Source of the DNA: Deltaproteobacteria bacterium
Lineage (GTDB): Bacteria > Myxococcota_A > Polyangia > Haliangiales > Haliangiaceae
Direction of reading: 5' to 3'
Assembly (NCBI GenBank): GCA_019237945.1
Contig: JAFAOG010000568.1
Coordinates: 1-50,590 of the forward strand
Length of the DNA stretch: 50,590 bases
Shown here: in pieces, positions 16,086 to 25,936 of the stretch
Layout of the letters: the number at the start of each line of letters is the position of its first letter
Numbering within the stretch: position 1 is the stretch's first letter
Notes under the pieces: generated by a model
Databases searched by the model: none
Seen by the model: only the letters and a program-made list of their open reading frames with translations
What the model was told of the DNA's origin: nothing
Program-made: the position numbers and the translations under genes

Positions 16086-17045
16086 ATGACGCGACGACTG
16101 GGTGTGCTCGTGGCGCTGCTGGCGCTTGCTGCAACTGCTTCGGCCGACAAGGCCAAGCCCAAAGCTCCGGCGGCGAAGGACAAGGCTCCCGCGGCGGCCG
16201 ACAAGGCGCCGGCGGATACGGGTGGAGCTCCGACCGATGGCAGCGCCGGCGACGGCAGCGCCGCCTTGCCGCCGGGCTGGACGCTCGGCCCCAAGCTGAT
16301 CGATCTCGGCGATGACGACGAGGTCGATCTTCCGGCGGGACTCGCGTTCGTCGATCGCGCGGCGTCGAAGGCGGAGCTCGAGAAGGGCGGCGATACGGCC
16401 GAGGGCGTCGTCGGCATGATCGTGTCGCCCGACGACTGGTCGATCGTGCTCATGTACGACGGCGGCGGCTACATCGACGACAGCGACGCGAACGATCTCA
16501 AGCCCGACGAGTTGCTCGAGTCGTACCAGCAAGGCAACAAGTCGCAGAATGAACGCCGCCGCAGCATGGGCGTGCCCGAGCTGTTCCTCGACGGCTGGAG
16601 CGAGATGCCGCGCTACGACAAGGCGACGCACCACCTGCTCTGGGGCCTCAAGGGCCACGACAAGGACGGCCAGGTCGTCAACTTCTTCACGCGCATCCTC
16701 GGCCGCAACGGCTACCTCTCGCTCAACCTGATCTCGAGCGCGGAGAACATCGAGAAGGCGAAGGTCGCCGCGGCGCCGGTGATCACCGCGACCCGCTTCA
16801 AGGCCGGCCAGAGCTACGCCGATCACAAGTCGAGCGACAAGAGCTCGGGCATGGGCCTCAAGGCGCTCGTCGTCGGCGGTGCCGGCATCGCGGCCTTCAA
16901 GCTTGCGAAGGCCGGCCTGCTGGTCAAGTTCTTCAAGCCGCTGCTCGTGCTGCTCGCCGGCATCGGCGCGTTCTTCAAGCGCCTGTTCACGGGCAAGAAG
17001 AAGGAAGTCCAGCTGCCGCCCGACGGCCCGCCGAACGTCGGCTGA
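16086..17045 (+). CDS. DUF2167 family exported membrane protein
   Basis: 319 residues from ATG 16086, chosen over the upstream GTG 16068 because it starts a clean signal peptide (MTRRLGVLVALLALAATASA). A Lys/Ala/Pro-rich linker of about 40 residues leads into the DUF2167 body. Characteristic phrases are GPKLIDLGD, LPAGLAFVDR, GYIDDSDANDL, NERRRSMGVPELFLDGW, PRYDKATHHLLWGL and RILGRNGYLSLNL. The end has two hydrophobic stretches (residues about 255-305) and a basic tail. The molecular function of DUF2167 proteins is unknown. It is divergent from the two-component genes, with the candidate response-regulator repeats in between, and is followed without a gap by a small gene. Confidence 0.88.
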   Translation: MTRRLGVLVALLALAATASADKAKPKAPAAKDKAPAAADKAPADTGGAPTDGSAGDGSAALPPGWTLGPKLIDLGDDDEVDLPAGLAFVDRAASKAELEKGGDTAEGVVGMIVSPDDWSIVLMYDGGGYIDDSDANDLKPDELLESYQQGNKSQNERRRSMGVPELFLDGWSEMPRYDKATHHLLWGLKGHDKDGQVVNFFTRILGRNGYLSLNLISSAENIEKAKVAAAPVITATRFKAGQSYADHKSSDKSSGMGLKALVVGGAGIAAFKLAKAGLLVKFFKPLLVLLAGIGAFFKRLFTGKKKEVQLPPDGPPNVG

Positions 17046-17315
17046 GTGCTGGCGCACGTGACGACACTGCTCGTGCCGAATCGCACGAGCCAGCAGCTGC
17101 TTGTGATCGTCGAGCCTTGGGCATCAGAGTACCGACTGGCGGCGAACGAGCAGCTCCGGATCGAGGTCGCGGCCCCATCGTGCCCGACGATCGAGGTCGA
17201 GTACCAACCCGACGCGAGTGACCGCGTCGTGGTCGTCGCCGTGATGAATCCGGCCGGTGCGACCTACGCCGCGGACGTCGAGTCGCTGGCGTCGAGCATG
17301 CCGACGCGGGTGTGA
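17046..17315 (+). CDS. Small beta-rich hypothetical protein (89 aa)
   Basis: It begins with GTG directly after the DUF2167 TGA, so it is probably translated from the same transcript. The sequence alternates hydrophobic and polar residues (QQLLVIVEPWASEYRLAAN, VAAPSCPTIEVEYQP) as in a small beta-sandwich, with one Cys and no signal peptide. I recall similar short proteins whose core reads as a Trp/Tyr-containing strand followed by a Gly/Asn turn, but no named family was recognised. It is convergent with the kelch lipoprotein, with 61 bp between. Confidence 0.62.
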   Translation: MLAHVTTLLVPNRTSQQLLVIVEPWASEYRLAANEQLRIEVAAPSCPTIEVEYQPDASDRVVVVAVMNPAGATYAADVESLASSMPTRV

Positions 17316-17376
17316 AGCCCGTTGGTCGACCATTGTCATTCCCGGTCGTTGCGTCGGTCGACCCTGCGCTGCCGAG

Positions 17377-18639
17377 CTACTGCGGCTCGGGCGTGAACAG
17401 CTCGAGCGTCGCGATCGGGGCGCCGCTTCCGTCCGTGCCGCCGGCGATCAGCACCTGACCGTTCGGCAGGGCGATCGCGCTCGCGTTGTTGCGCGGGACA
17501 ACCAGCGGGGGTTGTGCGATCGGCGCGAGCGTCGTCGCGTCGAAGATCTGGGCATTCGCATCGCCGGCGATCACGAGGTGACGTTGCGTGACCGCGGCGG
17601 CGCAGCCGGCCGGCGCGGCGATCGAAACGGGTGTCGTGCCTGACGCTGTCGGATCCACGAGCTCGGCCGGGCCGCTGCCGCAGAGGACCGCGAGCTTGCC
17701 AGTGGGCAGCGCCACGACGACCGCTCCGGGATGCGGCGTTGTATCGATCATCTCGAAGGCGTTGCTGCGACGGCGTACGACGCCGCTGTCCCCGGCGAAG
17801 ACCGAGGTGACGGTACCTGATGTGTCGAGGATGCTCGCGCCTTGCGCAGGCAGGCCGGTGATGTCGGTGAACGCCATCATCGCGCCGTCGAGCCCCGAGA
17901 GCGTGGCGGCCGGTGTGCCGGTGAGCACGAAGCGATCGTTGCCGAGCGTCACCAGAGCGGCGTCGGCGCGCGCGAAGCCCGCCTTGTTGCCGAGGTCAAC
18001 GTACAGGCCGTTCGGCGTCGCGTTCGTATCGAAACGCCAGAGCGTGCCGGTGGGGTTGCCGGAGGCGTCGCGGCCACCGAACAGGTAGACCTGGTTCAGC
18101 GCGCCGACGCCGACGGCGACGCCGCTGCGCGCGGCGGGCAGGGCGAGCCCACCCGTCAGGCTGTGATCGAACGCGTTGTAGATCGCGATCGCATCGGTCG
18201 GGGCGCCCGAGGCGTCCAGGCCGCCGGCGAGCACGGCGCCATACGTCAGCTTGCCGACCCCGACGTCACTGCGCGCAGGCGTCAGCGAGGCCGGCGCGAC
18301 GCCGATCGTGTTCGGCACCGCCATGTAGACGACGATCGTCGCATCGATCGCGCCGAACGGCAGCGGTGGCGACTCGCCGGCCGCGATCCGCGTGCCGCTC
18401 GCGTCGAGTGCCTCGACGATGATCGAGCCTGGTGCGGTCGTCGCCGGCATCTGGAGATCGATCGTGAAGCCCGACGGGCCGCGCGTCGCCGTCGTCACCT
18501 GGTGTGGGTTCGTGATCGTCAGCTGCAGCGTCTGCGCGCTGTCGAGCAGCGTCGAGCCGGGCGCGGTCGTCAGCTCGAGCTTCAGCGTGCCGACCGTGCC
18601 GTTGCACGCGGCGAGCAGCAGCCACGGCAGCGCCTTCAC
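17377..18639 (-). CDS. Lipoprotein with kelch-like repeats
   Basis: 420 residues from GTG 18639, which overlaps the DUF167 TGA (GTGA). The lipoprotein signal is VKALPWLLLAAC (lipid Cys 12). An N-terminal beta domain (about 20-115) is followed by blades of roughly 45-50 residues carrying kelch-type phrases such as KLTYGAVLAGGLDASG, QVYLFGGRDASGNPTGTLW and GQVLIAGGTDGSGAP, consistent with a beta-propeller. Such propellers bind proteins or sugars. No catalytic motif was recognised. Its place as the sixth gene of an amino-acid metabolism run is odd for a surface protein; it may simply be carried by read-through. Confidence 0.82.
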   Translation of the reverse strand: MKALPWLLLAACNGTVGTLKLELTTAPGSTLLDSAQTLQLTITNPHQVTTATRGPSGFTIDLQMPATTAPGSIIVEALDASGTRIAAGESPPLPFGAIDATIVVYMAVPNTIGVAPASLTPARSDVGVGKLTYGAVLAGGLDASGAPTDAIAIYNAFDHSLTGGLALPAARSGVAVGVGALNQVYLFGGRDASGNPTGTLWRFDTNATPNGLYVDLGNKAGFARADAALVTLGNDRFVLTGTPAATLSGLDGAMMAFTDITGLPAQGASILDTSGTVTSVFAGDSGVVRRRSNAFEMIDTTPHPGAVVVALPTGKLAVLCGSGPAELVDPTASGTTPVSIAAPAGCAAAVTQRHLVIAGDANAQIFDATTLAPIAQPPLVVPRNNASAIALPNGQVLIAGGTDGSGAPIATLELFTPEPQ

Positions 18640-18911
18640 GCGAGCGCCTCGATCGCGGCGCGCGTGACGCCGGTGATCCGCACCGTCTTGCGGCGCGACG
18701 ATGCGCCGGCGACGACCTCGACGGCGCCGCGCGCGATGCCGAGCGTCTTCGCGAGCAGCTCGACCACGGCGGCGTTCGCCTCGCCGTCGACCGGCGGCGA
18801 GGTCACCGCGACCTTGAGGCGGCCGTCGTGCACGGGGCCGATCCTGGCGCGAGAGGCGCGCGGTTGCACCAGGATGTCGATCGTCACGGTGCCCGCGTGC
18901 TCTGTGATCAC
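18636..18911 (-). CDS. DUF167 (YggU-like) family protein
   Basis: 91 residues from GTG 18911, overlapping the proC TGA by 4 bp. It has VQPRASRARIGPVHDGRLKV, SPPVDGEANAAVVELLAKTLG and SSRRKTVRITG, the three conserved blocks of DUF167 (YggU in E. coli). The fold is small alpha/beta and the biochemical role is unknown. In many bacteria it is adjacent to proC and yggT-like genes, so this neighbourhood is the common one. It is cytoplasmic. Confidence 0.9.
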   Translation of the reverse strand: MITEHAGTVTIDILVQPRASRARIGPVHDGRLKVAVTSPPVDGEANAAVVELLAKTLGIARGAVEVVAGASSRRKTVRITGVTRAAIEALA

Positions 18912-19731
18912 TTCGAGCCGCGGCCGAGCTCGCGCGCGCGCTTGGTCGCCGTCTCGACGGCGTTGATCAGCGTCGTGCGCAGGCCGCCCTCCTCGAGCGT
19001 GTGCAGGCCGGCGATCGCGGTGCCGCCCGGGGACGTCACCATGTCCTTGAGGCGGCCGGGATGCTCGTCGGTCTCGAGCAGCAGCTTCGCGGAGCCCATC
19101 ACGGTCTGCGCGGCCAAGCGCTGGGCGTTGCGGCGCGACAGCCCGACCTTGACGCCGGCGTCGGCGAGCGCCTCGAGGATCAAGAAGATGTAGGCGGGGC
19201 CGGAGCCGGAGAGGCCGGTGACCGCGTCGAGGTGGCTCTCGTCGAGTTGCACGGTGATGCCGACCGCGTCGAACAGCGCCTTCGCGGCGGCGAGATCGGA
19301 CTCGCTCGCGTGCTTGCCCGGTGCGATCGCGGTCGCGCCGGCGCCGACGAGCGCGGGCGTGTTCGGCATCGCGCGCACGACGCGCACGCCCTCGGCCAGC
19401 GCCTCCTCGATCGTCTCGGTATCGACGCCGGCCGCGATCGACACGACGAGCGTGCCGCTCTGGATCACGTCACCGACCTCGCGCAGCACCTTGTCCATGA
19501 TCTGCGGCTTGATGCTGAGCACGACGAGGCCGCAGCGCTTCGCGAGCTCGCGGTTGTCGGTCGTGACGTCGACGCCGTAGGCCGTCTTGAGCTCGTCGAG
19601 CCGGTCGCGGCGCGGCGCCGAGGCGACGATGCGCGAGGCCGGTACGTGACCGCCGCGCACGAGGCCGCGGATCAGCGCCTCTGCCATGTTGCCTGCGCCG
19701 ACGAAACCGATCGTGTGTGCGGCTAACGCGC

Positions 19732-19735
<4 letters not shown>
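18908..19735 (-). CDS. proC: Pyrroline-5-carboxylate reductase
   Basis: 275 residues from ATG 19735. The N-terminal Rossmann motif is [30 protein letters not shown] and [18 protein letters not shown] follow, and the C-terminal dimer domain has [20 protein letters not shown] and the P5CR signature [19 protein letters not shown]. It reduces 1-pyrroline-5-carboxylate to L-proline with NAD(P)H, the last step of proline synthesis. The length is usual. The start overlaps the stop of the FAD oxidoreductase gene by 4 bp and the stop overlaps the DUF167 start, so it is embedded in a coupled operon. Confidence 0.96.
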
Positions 19736-20984
<1,249 letters not shown>

Positions 20985-20988
<4 letters not shown>

Positions 20989-21296
20989 GTCGGAGGATCC
21001 CTTCCTTCGTCGTCGTCGAAGCGGTGCGCGTCGGGCGCCTGCGCGAGGATCTTGATCGGCGTCGGCGCGAGCGGCGGCCGCGACGTGAAAGGCCGGATCT
21101 GCTCGGGCGCGACGTGCGTCAGGCGGGCGAGCTGCGCGGCCATCGGCGCGAGGCACTCCTTGCCCTGACACGGGCCGGTGCCGAAGCCGGTGTAGCGCTT
21201 CACTTCCTCGATGTCGGCGTAGCCGCGCGACACGCAGTGCTCGAGATCCGCGAGCGTCACGTCTTCACAGCGACACAGCACGATCTTGCGCGCCAT
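20985..21296 (-). CDS. BFD-type [2Fe-2S] protein, dehydrogenase small subunit
   Basis: 103 residues. Cys8 and Cys10 (LCRCEDVT) with Cys43 and Cys48 ([10 protein letters not shown]) form the CxC...CxxxxC binding site of bacterioferritin-associated-ferredoxin-like domains. In HcnB and related proteins this domain is fused to the C-terminus of the FAD subunit. Here it is a separate gene that follows the Fer2-FAD gene without any gap (TAG then ATG) and precedes the catalytic subunit with a 4 bp overlap. Its likely job is electron transfer between the two flavin subunits. The last 35 residues are Pro- and Asp-rich and may be flexible. Confidence 0.9.
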
Positions 21297-22592
21297 CTAC
21301 ACGCTCCCCGCGACGTTCGCGCCGACGCGAGCGCCATCCTCGGCGGAGCGCGCCGGCCCGAGATAGCCGGTGACGTCTCCGCATGCCCACACGCCCTCGG
21401 TCGATGTGCGGCCGTGCTCGTCGACGACGACGCGGAACCCGCCGCGCGCCGGATCGAGCACGACCTTGCAGCCTTGCTGGCGCGGCCCTTCGCTCGCCGG
21501 CGACGGGATCGCGGCGACCGCGACGAGATCGCAATCGACGCGGCCGTGCGTCGTGTCGACGGCGGTGACCCAGCTGCGCCCGCGCGCGCCGAGCGCCGCT
21601 GAGAGGGCGACGCGCACGACGTCGGTGCCGGCCGCGGCGAGCGCCTGCGCGAGCGCCTCGGCATCGTCGATCATCTCCGGGACCTCGACGACGCACACCT
21701 TGTCGCCGCCGACGATGCCGTGATCGACGAGCAGGCGACCGACCGCACGCGCCGCGATCACGCCCGGGCGATCGTTGTCGGCGAACGGCAGGTTGACCGG
21801 ATAGCCACCGGTCGCCCAGATCCACGCGCGTGCCTTCACGCGATGCAGCTGCTCGGGCGCGGCGACCGCGAGCACGCCGCCGTCGTCCTCCGGAAAGAAT
21901 CCGATCGCGGTGGCGCGGTCGAGCACGCGGACGCCGGCGCTGTTGCACGACGCGATTGCCGCATCCGCCGCCACGCGACCCTGGCGCGGATCGGCGCGCA
22001 GCGAGCCACCGGGGCGCAGCTGATCGTCGACGAGCAGCACGCTCTTGCCGGCGCGCGCGCATGCGGCCGCCGCCGCGAGACCGGAGGGTCCGCCGCCGAT
22101 CACGCAGACGTCGATGTCCTCGCTGATCACGTCGGGCAGGCGATCGGCGGCCTTCGCCGGCAGCTTGCCGAGGCCCGACAGCTGGCGCACGACCTTGTTC
22201 GCGAGCCGGTTGAGCACGCTCGACCCGGTCATCAGCGTGTGGTGATCGAGGCCGCGCGAGAACAAGAAGTCGACCGCGCCGAGCAGATCGACCTCCGCCG
22301 AGGGAAACGCGTTCTGGCCTTCGACCTCGGCGCCCGCGGTGCACGGCGACTGACACGCGCGCAGGTTCGGAACGCCGCCGAGCCGCACGAGGCAGCCCGA
22401 GCAGTGACCCTCGAGGCAGAAGAACGTGCGCGGGCGGTGGTACTTCAGCGAACGCGAGAGCACGCGCGCGCCCGACGCGATCGCAGCCGCGGCGACGGAC
22501 TCATCACCGTAGGCGCGCACCGAGCTGTCCGCGATCCGGACTTCGATGGCGGGGCCACGTGCGGCGTCGAACGAGGGCAAGCGGCGCGCCAC
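21297..22592 (-). CDS. Fused [2Fe-2S] ferredoxin (Fer2_4) and FAD/NAD-binding subunit, HcnA-HcnB/SoxA-like
   Basis: 431 residues from GTG 22592, with no good ribosome binding site seen. Residues 15-95 form a plant-type ferredoxin fold with Cys59, Cys64, Cys67 and Cys80 ([17 protein letters not shown] then LRAC). A linker of about 65 residues, partly hydrophobic, is followed by a pyridine-nucleotide-disulphide oxidoreductase fold with GGGPSG at 166-171 and the FAD-binding [12 protein letters not shown] near the end. The order Fer2_4 then oxidoreductase is that of sarcosine oxidase alpha, and the subunit set is that of hydrogen cyanide synthase or D-hydroxyproline dehydrogenase. It passes electrons from the catalytic FAD subunit onward. 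Confidence 0.88.
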   Translation of the reverse strand: MARRLPSFDAARGPAIEVRIADSSVRAYGDESVAAAAIASGARVLSRSLKYHRPRTFFCLEGHCSGCLVRLGGVPNLRACQSPCTAGAEVEGQNAFPSAEVDLLGAVDFLFSRGLDHHTLMTGSSVLNRLANKVVRQLSGLGKLPAKAADRLPDVISEDIDVCVIGGGPSGLAAAAACARAGKSVLLVDDQLRPGGSLRADPRQGRVAADAAIASCNSAGVRVLDRATAIGFFPEDDGGVLAVAAPEQLHRVKARAWIWATGGYPVNLPFADNDRPGVIAARAVGRLLVDHGIVGGDKVCVVEVPEMIDDAEALAQALAAAGTDVVRVALSAALGARGRSWVTAVDTTHGRVDCDLVAVAAIPSPASEGPRQQGCKVVLDPARGGFRVVVDEHGRTSTEGVWACGDVTGYLGPARSAEDGARVGANVAGSV

Positions 22593-22650
22593 TGCAGAGA
22601 AATATCACGCCGCTCGATGCGCCTGCACCGCGCCAGTCGCCCGATCACCT

Positions 22651-22705
22651 GCCCCAAACGCGGGGCCTGGGTTCATTGCTTTCGCTTCGCAGTGCGGGTT
22701 ACGGT
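22651..22705 (+). promoter_or_regulatory. Possible promoter region with hairpin ahead of the PQ-repeat protein gene
   Basis: TTGCTT (22676-22681), 18 bp, TACGGT (22700-22705) fits a GC-rich sigma-70-type promoter 32 bp before the ATG at 22737. Just upstream, GCCCC/GGGGC (22651-22655 and 22662-22666) forms a short inverted repeat that could be an operator. It sits in the 144 bp between divergent genes. No experimental support can be read from sequence. Confidence 0.33.
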
Positions 22706-22736
22706 TGCGGTCGCGAAAGGACAGGGGAAACCGACG

Positions 22737-24542
22737 ATGGCGACTCCAACGAGGCCGTGCCCGTACTGTGGCGCGGCGGTTCTGATGAACGCTCCGGCGT
22801 GCGGTACGTGTGGTCGGCCGATGCCTCCCATGCAGGCAGGCGCACCACCCGGTGGCCAGCAGCCCGCGAAGACGATGTTCGGTGTCGCCGCTCCGACGGT
22901 GCCGCGTCCGGGGCAGCCCGCACCGGCGCCGGCGCCTGCAGGACAGCCGCGTCCAGGCGGTCAGCCCGGCTATCCGCAGCAGGGCTTCCAGCCGCCGCAG
23001 CAGCAGGGCTTCGGCCAGCCGCCGCAGCAGCCGGGTGGTTTCGGCCAGCCGCCGCAGCAAGGTTTCGGTCAGCCGCAGCAGCCCGGCTATCCGCCGCAGC
23101 AGCCGGGTGGTTTCGGCCAGCCGCCGCAGCAAGGCTTCGGTCAGCCGCAGCAGCCGGGCTATCCGCCCGCGCAGCAGCCGGGTGGCTTCGGTCAGCCGCA
23201 GCAGCCGGGCTATCCGCCCGCGCAGCAGCCGGGTGGCTTCGGCCAGCCGCAGCAGCCGTACGGTCAGCCGCCGCAGCAGGGCTTCGGTCAGCCGCAGCAG
23301 CCGGGTTATCCGCCCGCGCAGCAGCCGGGTGGCTTCGGCCAGCCGCAGCAGCCGTATGGCCAGCCGCAGCAGCCGTACGGGCAGCCGCCGCAGCAGGGCT
23401 TCGGAGGCAACCCCGGTGGCTCGGGCTTCGGTCAGCCGCAGCAGCCGGGCTTCGGTGGTCAGCCGGGATATCCGCAGGCCGCGAATCCGTTCGCGCCGCC
23501 GCAGCAGGATCTTCCGGGTCCGCTCGACGACATGGCTCGCAAGCTGCCGCAGTCGGCGCCGGGCACGCTGTTCGGGTTCCCGGTCAGCCGGCTTCGCGAT
23601 CCCGCGATCCAGCGCAAGATCCTGTTCCTCGCCGGTGTCGCGCTCGTCGCGTCGATCGTGGTTCCGATCTTCACGCAGCCGAAGCTGATCTTCCCGTTCT
23701 CGAGCGGCGTCCCGAAGTGGGACTTCCTCGTGTGGCCGCTGATCGCGGGCGGTGCGTACCTGCTCGTCGCGGCGGCGCCGCCTGACATCCGTCAGAAGGT
23801 TCCGCCGGCAGTGCTGCAATGGATCCCGTTCGGCGTGTCGTTCGCCGGCGTGTTCATGGTCGGTGGGCTCGGCGGTGGTGCCGGTGGCGGAGGCCCCGCG
23901 CATGACACGCTCTACACGCTCGGCTACGCGGTGCTCGTGTTCGGTCTGCTCGCGCGCATCGCAGCGCCAACCGATCAGATCGCGCGCATCATCATCGCGG
24001 TGGGCGCCGGCTGCATGCTGCCCGGCTTCTTCCACTGGTTCGACTTCCTGCACTTCTCGCACGTGCCGGCGCTGTTCGTGATCTACGTGCTGATCGACTT
24101 CATCGTCACGCTGCTCGGCATCGCGTGCATCCTGTTCGTGGTGCCGCCGCAGAAGCTGCCGCCGGCGCTGCAATCGGTCGATGCGTTCGGTCCGCTGATC
24201 TGCGCCGTGCTGCTCGTGTGGCTGCCCGCGCAGGTCGTCCTGATGGGCCTCGCGCTGTTGATCCACGTCCATGCGGGCGTCGGCGCGATCCTGATCATGG
24301 CGCACATGCTGCTGCGCATCGTCGCGTTCTTCGGCGTGCTGCTGATGGCGTCGCCGGCCGCGTACGAAGAGGCGAAGGCGATGTTCATGAAGAAGCCCGG
24401 TGGAGGCGCTCCGCCGCCGTCGGGTGGTGGTTACCCGCCCGGTGGTGGCTATCCTCCGCAGGGTGGCGGCTATCCTCCGCAAGGTGGCGGTTACCCGCCG
24501 GCCGGTGGTGGTGGTTACCCGCAGCAGGGCGGCTGGCAGTAA
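22737..24542 (+). CDS. Zinc-ribbon, PQ-repeat polytopic membrane protein
   Basis: 601 residues from ATG 22737, with AGGGGA 8 nt ahead. Residues 8-23 form a CPYCG...CGTCG zinc ribbon. About 60-255 is a long Pro/Gln/Gly/Tyr/Phe-rich repetitive tract based on a 17-residue unit ([17 protein letters not shown]). After a short linker there are about seven hydrophobic segments (289-550). The last 45 residues repeat GGGYPPQG-like units. The architecture suggests a cytoplasmic, disordered, possibly phase-separating N-terminal arm joined to a membrane domain. Yip1-like and zinc-ribbon membrane proteins share some of this layout, but no family was recognised with confidence. A strong terminator follows the stop codon. 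Confidence 0.85.
   Translation: MATPTRPCPYCGAAVLMNAPACGTCGRPMPPMQAGAPPGGQQPAKTMFGVAAPTVPRPGQPAPAPAPAGQPRPGGQPGYPQQGFQPPQQQGFGQPPQQPGGFGQPPQQGFGQPQQPGYPPQQPGGFGQPPQQGFGQPQQPGYPPAQQPGGFGQPQQPGYPPAQQPGGFGQPQQPYGQPPQQGFGQPQQPGYPPAQQPGGFGQPQQPYGQPQQPYGQPPQQGFGGNPGGSGFGQPQQPGFGGQPGYPQAANPFAPPQQDLPGPLDDMARKLPQSAPGTLFGFPVSRLRDPAIQRKILFLAGVALVASIVVPIFTQPKLIFPFSSGVPKWDFLVWPLIAGGAYLLVAAAPPDIRQKVPPAVLQWIPFGVSFAGVFMVGGLGGGAGGGGPAHDTLYTLGYAVLVFGLLARIAAPTDQIARIIIAVGAGCMLPGFFHWFDFLHFSHVPALFVIYVLIDFIVTLLGIACILFVVPPQKLPPALQSVDAFGPLICAVLLVWLPAQVVLMGLALLIHVHAGVGAILIMAHMLLRIVAFFGVLLMASPAAYEEAKAMFMKKPGGGAPPPSGGGYPPGGGYPPQGGGYPPQGGGYPPAGGGGYPQQGGWQ
22970..23475 (+). repeat. In-frame 51-bp tandem repeat tract
   Basis: Units of about 51 bp built around gcagcagccgggtggcttcg and cagccgcagcagccgggcta are repeated with small changes and partial units. 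They encode [17 protein letters not shown]. Adjacent copies between 23100 and 23340 are almost identical, which suggests recent slippage or homogenisation. A second short run of GGYPP units lies at 24421-24530. Confidence 0.85.
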
Positions 24543-24565
24543 GTCACCGCGCTTGTTGTTGAAGC

Positions 24566-24600
24566 GGCCCGTCGATCACTCGGCGGGCCGTTTTCGTTTC
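24566..24600 (+). terminator. Rho-independent terminator
   Basis: CGGCCCG (24566-24572) pairs with CGGGCCG (24585-24591), loop 12 nt, followed by TTTTCGTTT. It lies 24 bp after the stop of the PQ-repeat membrane protein gene. Confidence 0.8.
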
Positions 24601-24616
24601 GGTCTATAATCGCCGC

Positions 24617-24883
24617 ATGCGTCGGCTGCTTCTCTGCTGCGCGCTGCTCGGTGGCTGCGGCAGCACGTCGCTCAAGCGCCAGGGCGAGGCATGCTCGGCG
24701 TCGAGCGAGTGCGCGGGCGGCCTGCTCTGCGATCTCGCGATGAAGCCCGCTGTGTGCGCCGGCAAGAGCAGCCTCGATGCGCCGCCGGTGATGATGATCG
24801 ACGCGCGCAAGCTCGACGCGAAGCCGATCGATGCCAGGCCGATCGACGCCCCGGCCGTCGGCTCCGACGCCCCCGCGGACTGA
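24617..24883 (+). CDS. Small Cys-rich lipoprotein (88 aa)
   Basis: The lipoprotein signal is MRRLLLCCALLGGC (lipid Cys 14). A short Cys-containing segment (EACSASSECAGGLLCD, then AVCAG) resembles the EGF-like or Dickkopf-like cysteine knots seen in many myxobacterial lipoproteins. The last 35 residues are a low-complexity Asp/Ala/Pro/Lys tail with repeated IDARP/KPID. It is likely surface-exposed. It ends 18 bp before the first MlaD-like gene and may share its transcript, but no functional link is shown. Start ATG 24617. Confidence 0.78.
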   Translation: MRRLLLCCALLGGCGSTSLKRQGEACSASSECAGGLLCDLAMKPAVCAGKSSLDAPPVMMIDARKLDAKPIDARPIDAPAVGSDAPAD

Positions 24884-24901
24884 ACGCGTTATGCTCCGCG
24901 C

Positions 24902-25936
24902 ATGCGCGAACGCGGCCTCGAGTACAAGGTCGGCCTGCTGATCCTCGTCTCGAGCGCGATCCTGCTCGCCTTCATCTTCGTGCTCGGCAACTTCTCGCTG
25001 CGCTCGGGTTTCCAGATCCAGGTCGACTTCGACTACATCGGCAGCCTCCAGGAAGGCGCCCCGGTCAAGGTCAGCGGCATCAAGGTCGGCAAGATCAGCG
25101 AGGTCGAGTTCCTCGGCGGCAATCCCGATCCCAAGGTCGGTGGCAAGCGCGTGCAGGTGCGCGTGACGGCGTGGGTCGAGTCGCGCGTTCACGATGCGAT
25201 CCGCGGCGACGCCGAGTTCTTCATCAACACCGCCGGCGTGCTCGGCGAGCAGTACCTCGAGATCGTGCCCGGTCACGACTGGGACCACCCGGCGATCGCG
25301 GCGAACACGATCATCCACGGCGCGCCCGCGGTCCACGATCCGCCGCGCACCGACCTCGTCGTCGCGCGTCTCTACGAGGTGCTCGACGGCGTCGCGAGCG
25401 TGCTGCGCGACGACAAGGACAACATCAAGCACCTGCTCTCGAACAGCGCGAACGCGGTCGCGGAGGCGAACCAGCTCCTCGTCGATAACCGCGCCAAGCT
25501 CGGCGAGCTGATCGCGAACGGCGCCGATCTCGCGAAGGAAGCGAAGATCACGCTGACGAAGGTCAACGCGGGCCTCGGCGACGGCCGTCCGGTCGCCGCG
25601 CTGGTCAATGATGCCGATGCGACGCTGAGGACCGCGCAGTCGACGATGACGACGCTGACGCCATCCGCGCAGGCACTGATGACCGACGCGACGCGCGTCA
25701 CCGGCCTCGTCACCGAGCAGCGCATCGACAAGGCCCTCGATGCCGCGGACAAGGCCGCGAGCGCCGCCGGCAAGGCGGGCGGTCTGATCGACAACGTCAA
25801 CGGCATGGTCACCGACCTGCGCGCCGGCAAGGGCACGGCGGGTGCGCTGCTGTCGCGCGACGAGCTCTACAGCGACCTGCGCGAGCTGATCCGCGACCTC
25901 AAGCGCAATCCGTGGAAGTTCTTCTGGAAGGAGTAG
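24902..25936 (+). CDS. MlaD/MCE-domain protein, copy 1
   Basis: 344 residues. One N-terminal transmembrane helix (about 9-30, VGLLILVSSAILLAFIFVLG) anchors an MCE domain (about 38-128) with QEGAPVKVSGIKVGKISEV and NTAGVLGEQYLEIVPG. The remaining 200 residues are a long helical region rich in Ala, Asn and Asp that probably forms a coiled-coil barrel or tube, as in MCE proteins of the PqiB/LetB/Mce1 type, rather than a bare MlaD. MCE proteins gather phospholipids for an ABC transporter or carry them across the periplasm. The next MCE gene starts immediately after the stop (0 bp). Confidence 0.92.
   Translation: MRERGLEYKVGLLILVSSAILLAFIFVLGNFSLRSGFQIQVDFDYIGSLQEGAPVKVSGIKVGKISEVEFLGGNPDPKVGGKRVQVRVTAWVESRVHDAIRGDAEFFINTAGVLGEQYLEIVPGHDWDHPAIAANTIIHGAPAVHDPPRTDLVVARLYEVLDGVASVLRDDKDNIKHLLSNSANAVAEANQLLVDNRAKLGELIANGADLAKEAKITLTKVNAGLGDGRPVAALVNDADATLRTAQSTMTTLTPSAQALMTDATRVTGLVTEQRIDKALDAADKAASAAGKAGGLIDNVNGMVTDLRAGKGTAGALLSRDELYSDLRELIRDLKRNPWKFFWKE

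Noticed and set aside
17324-17363. Two GGTCGACC palindromes (17324-17331 and 17356-17363) between convergent genes, possible terminator
   Set aside because: They can pair with each other, but the loop is 24 nt and no T-run follows on either strand; kept only as a curiosity.
22651-22666. GCCCC/GGGGC hairpin as rho-independent terminator of the Fer2-FAD gene
   Set aside because: It lies upstream of that gene's start, has no T-run, and is better viewed as a possible operator.
22605-24482. 625-residue open frame on minus with repeated LLRL/LTEA units
   Set aside because: The regular repeats are just the antisense of the PQ repeats in the zinc-ribbon protein; no start signal.
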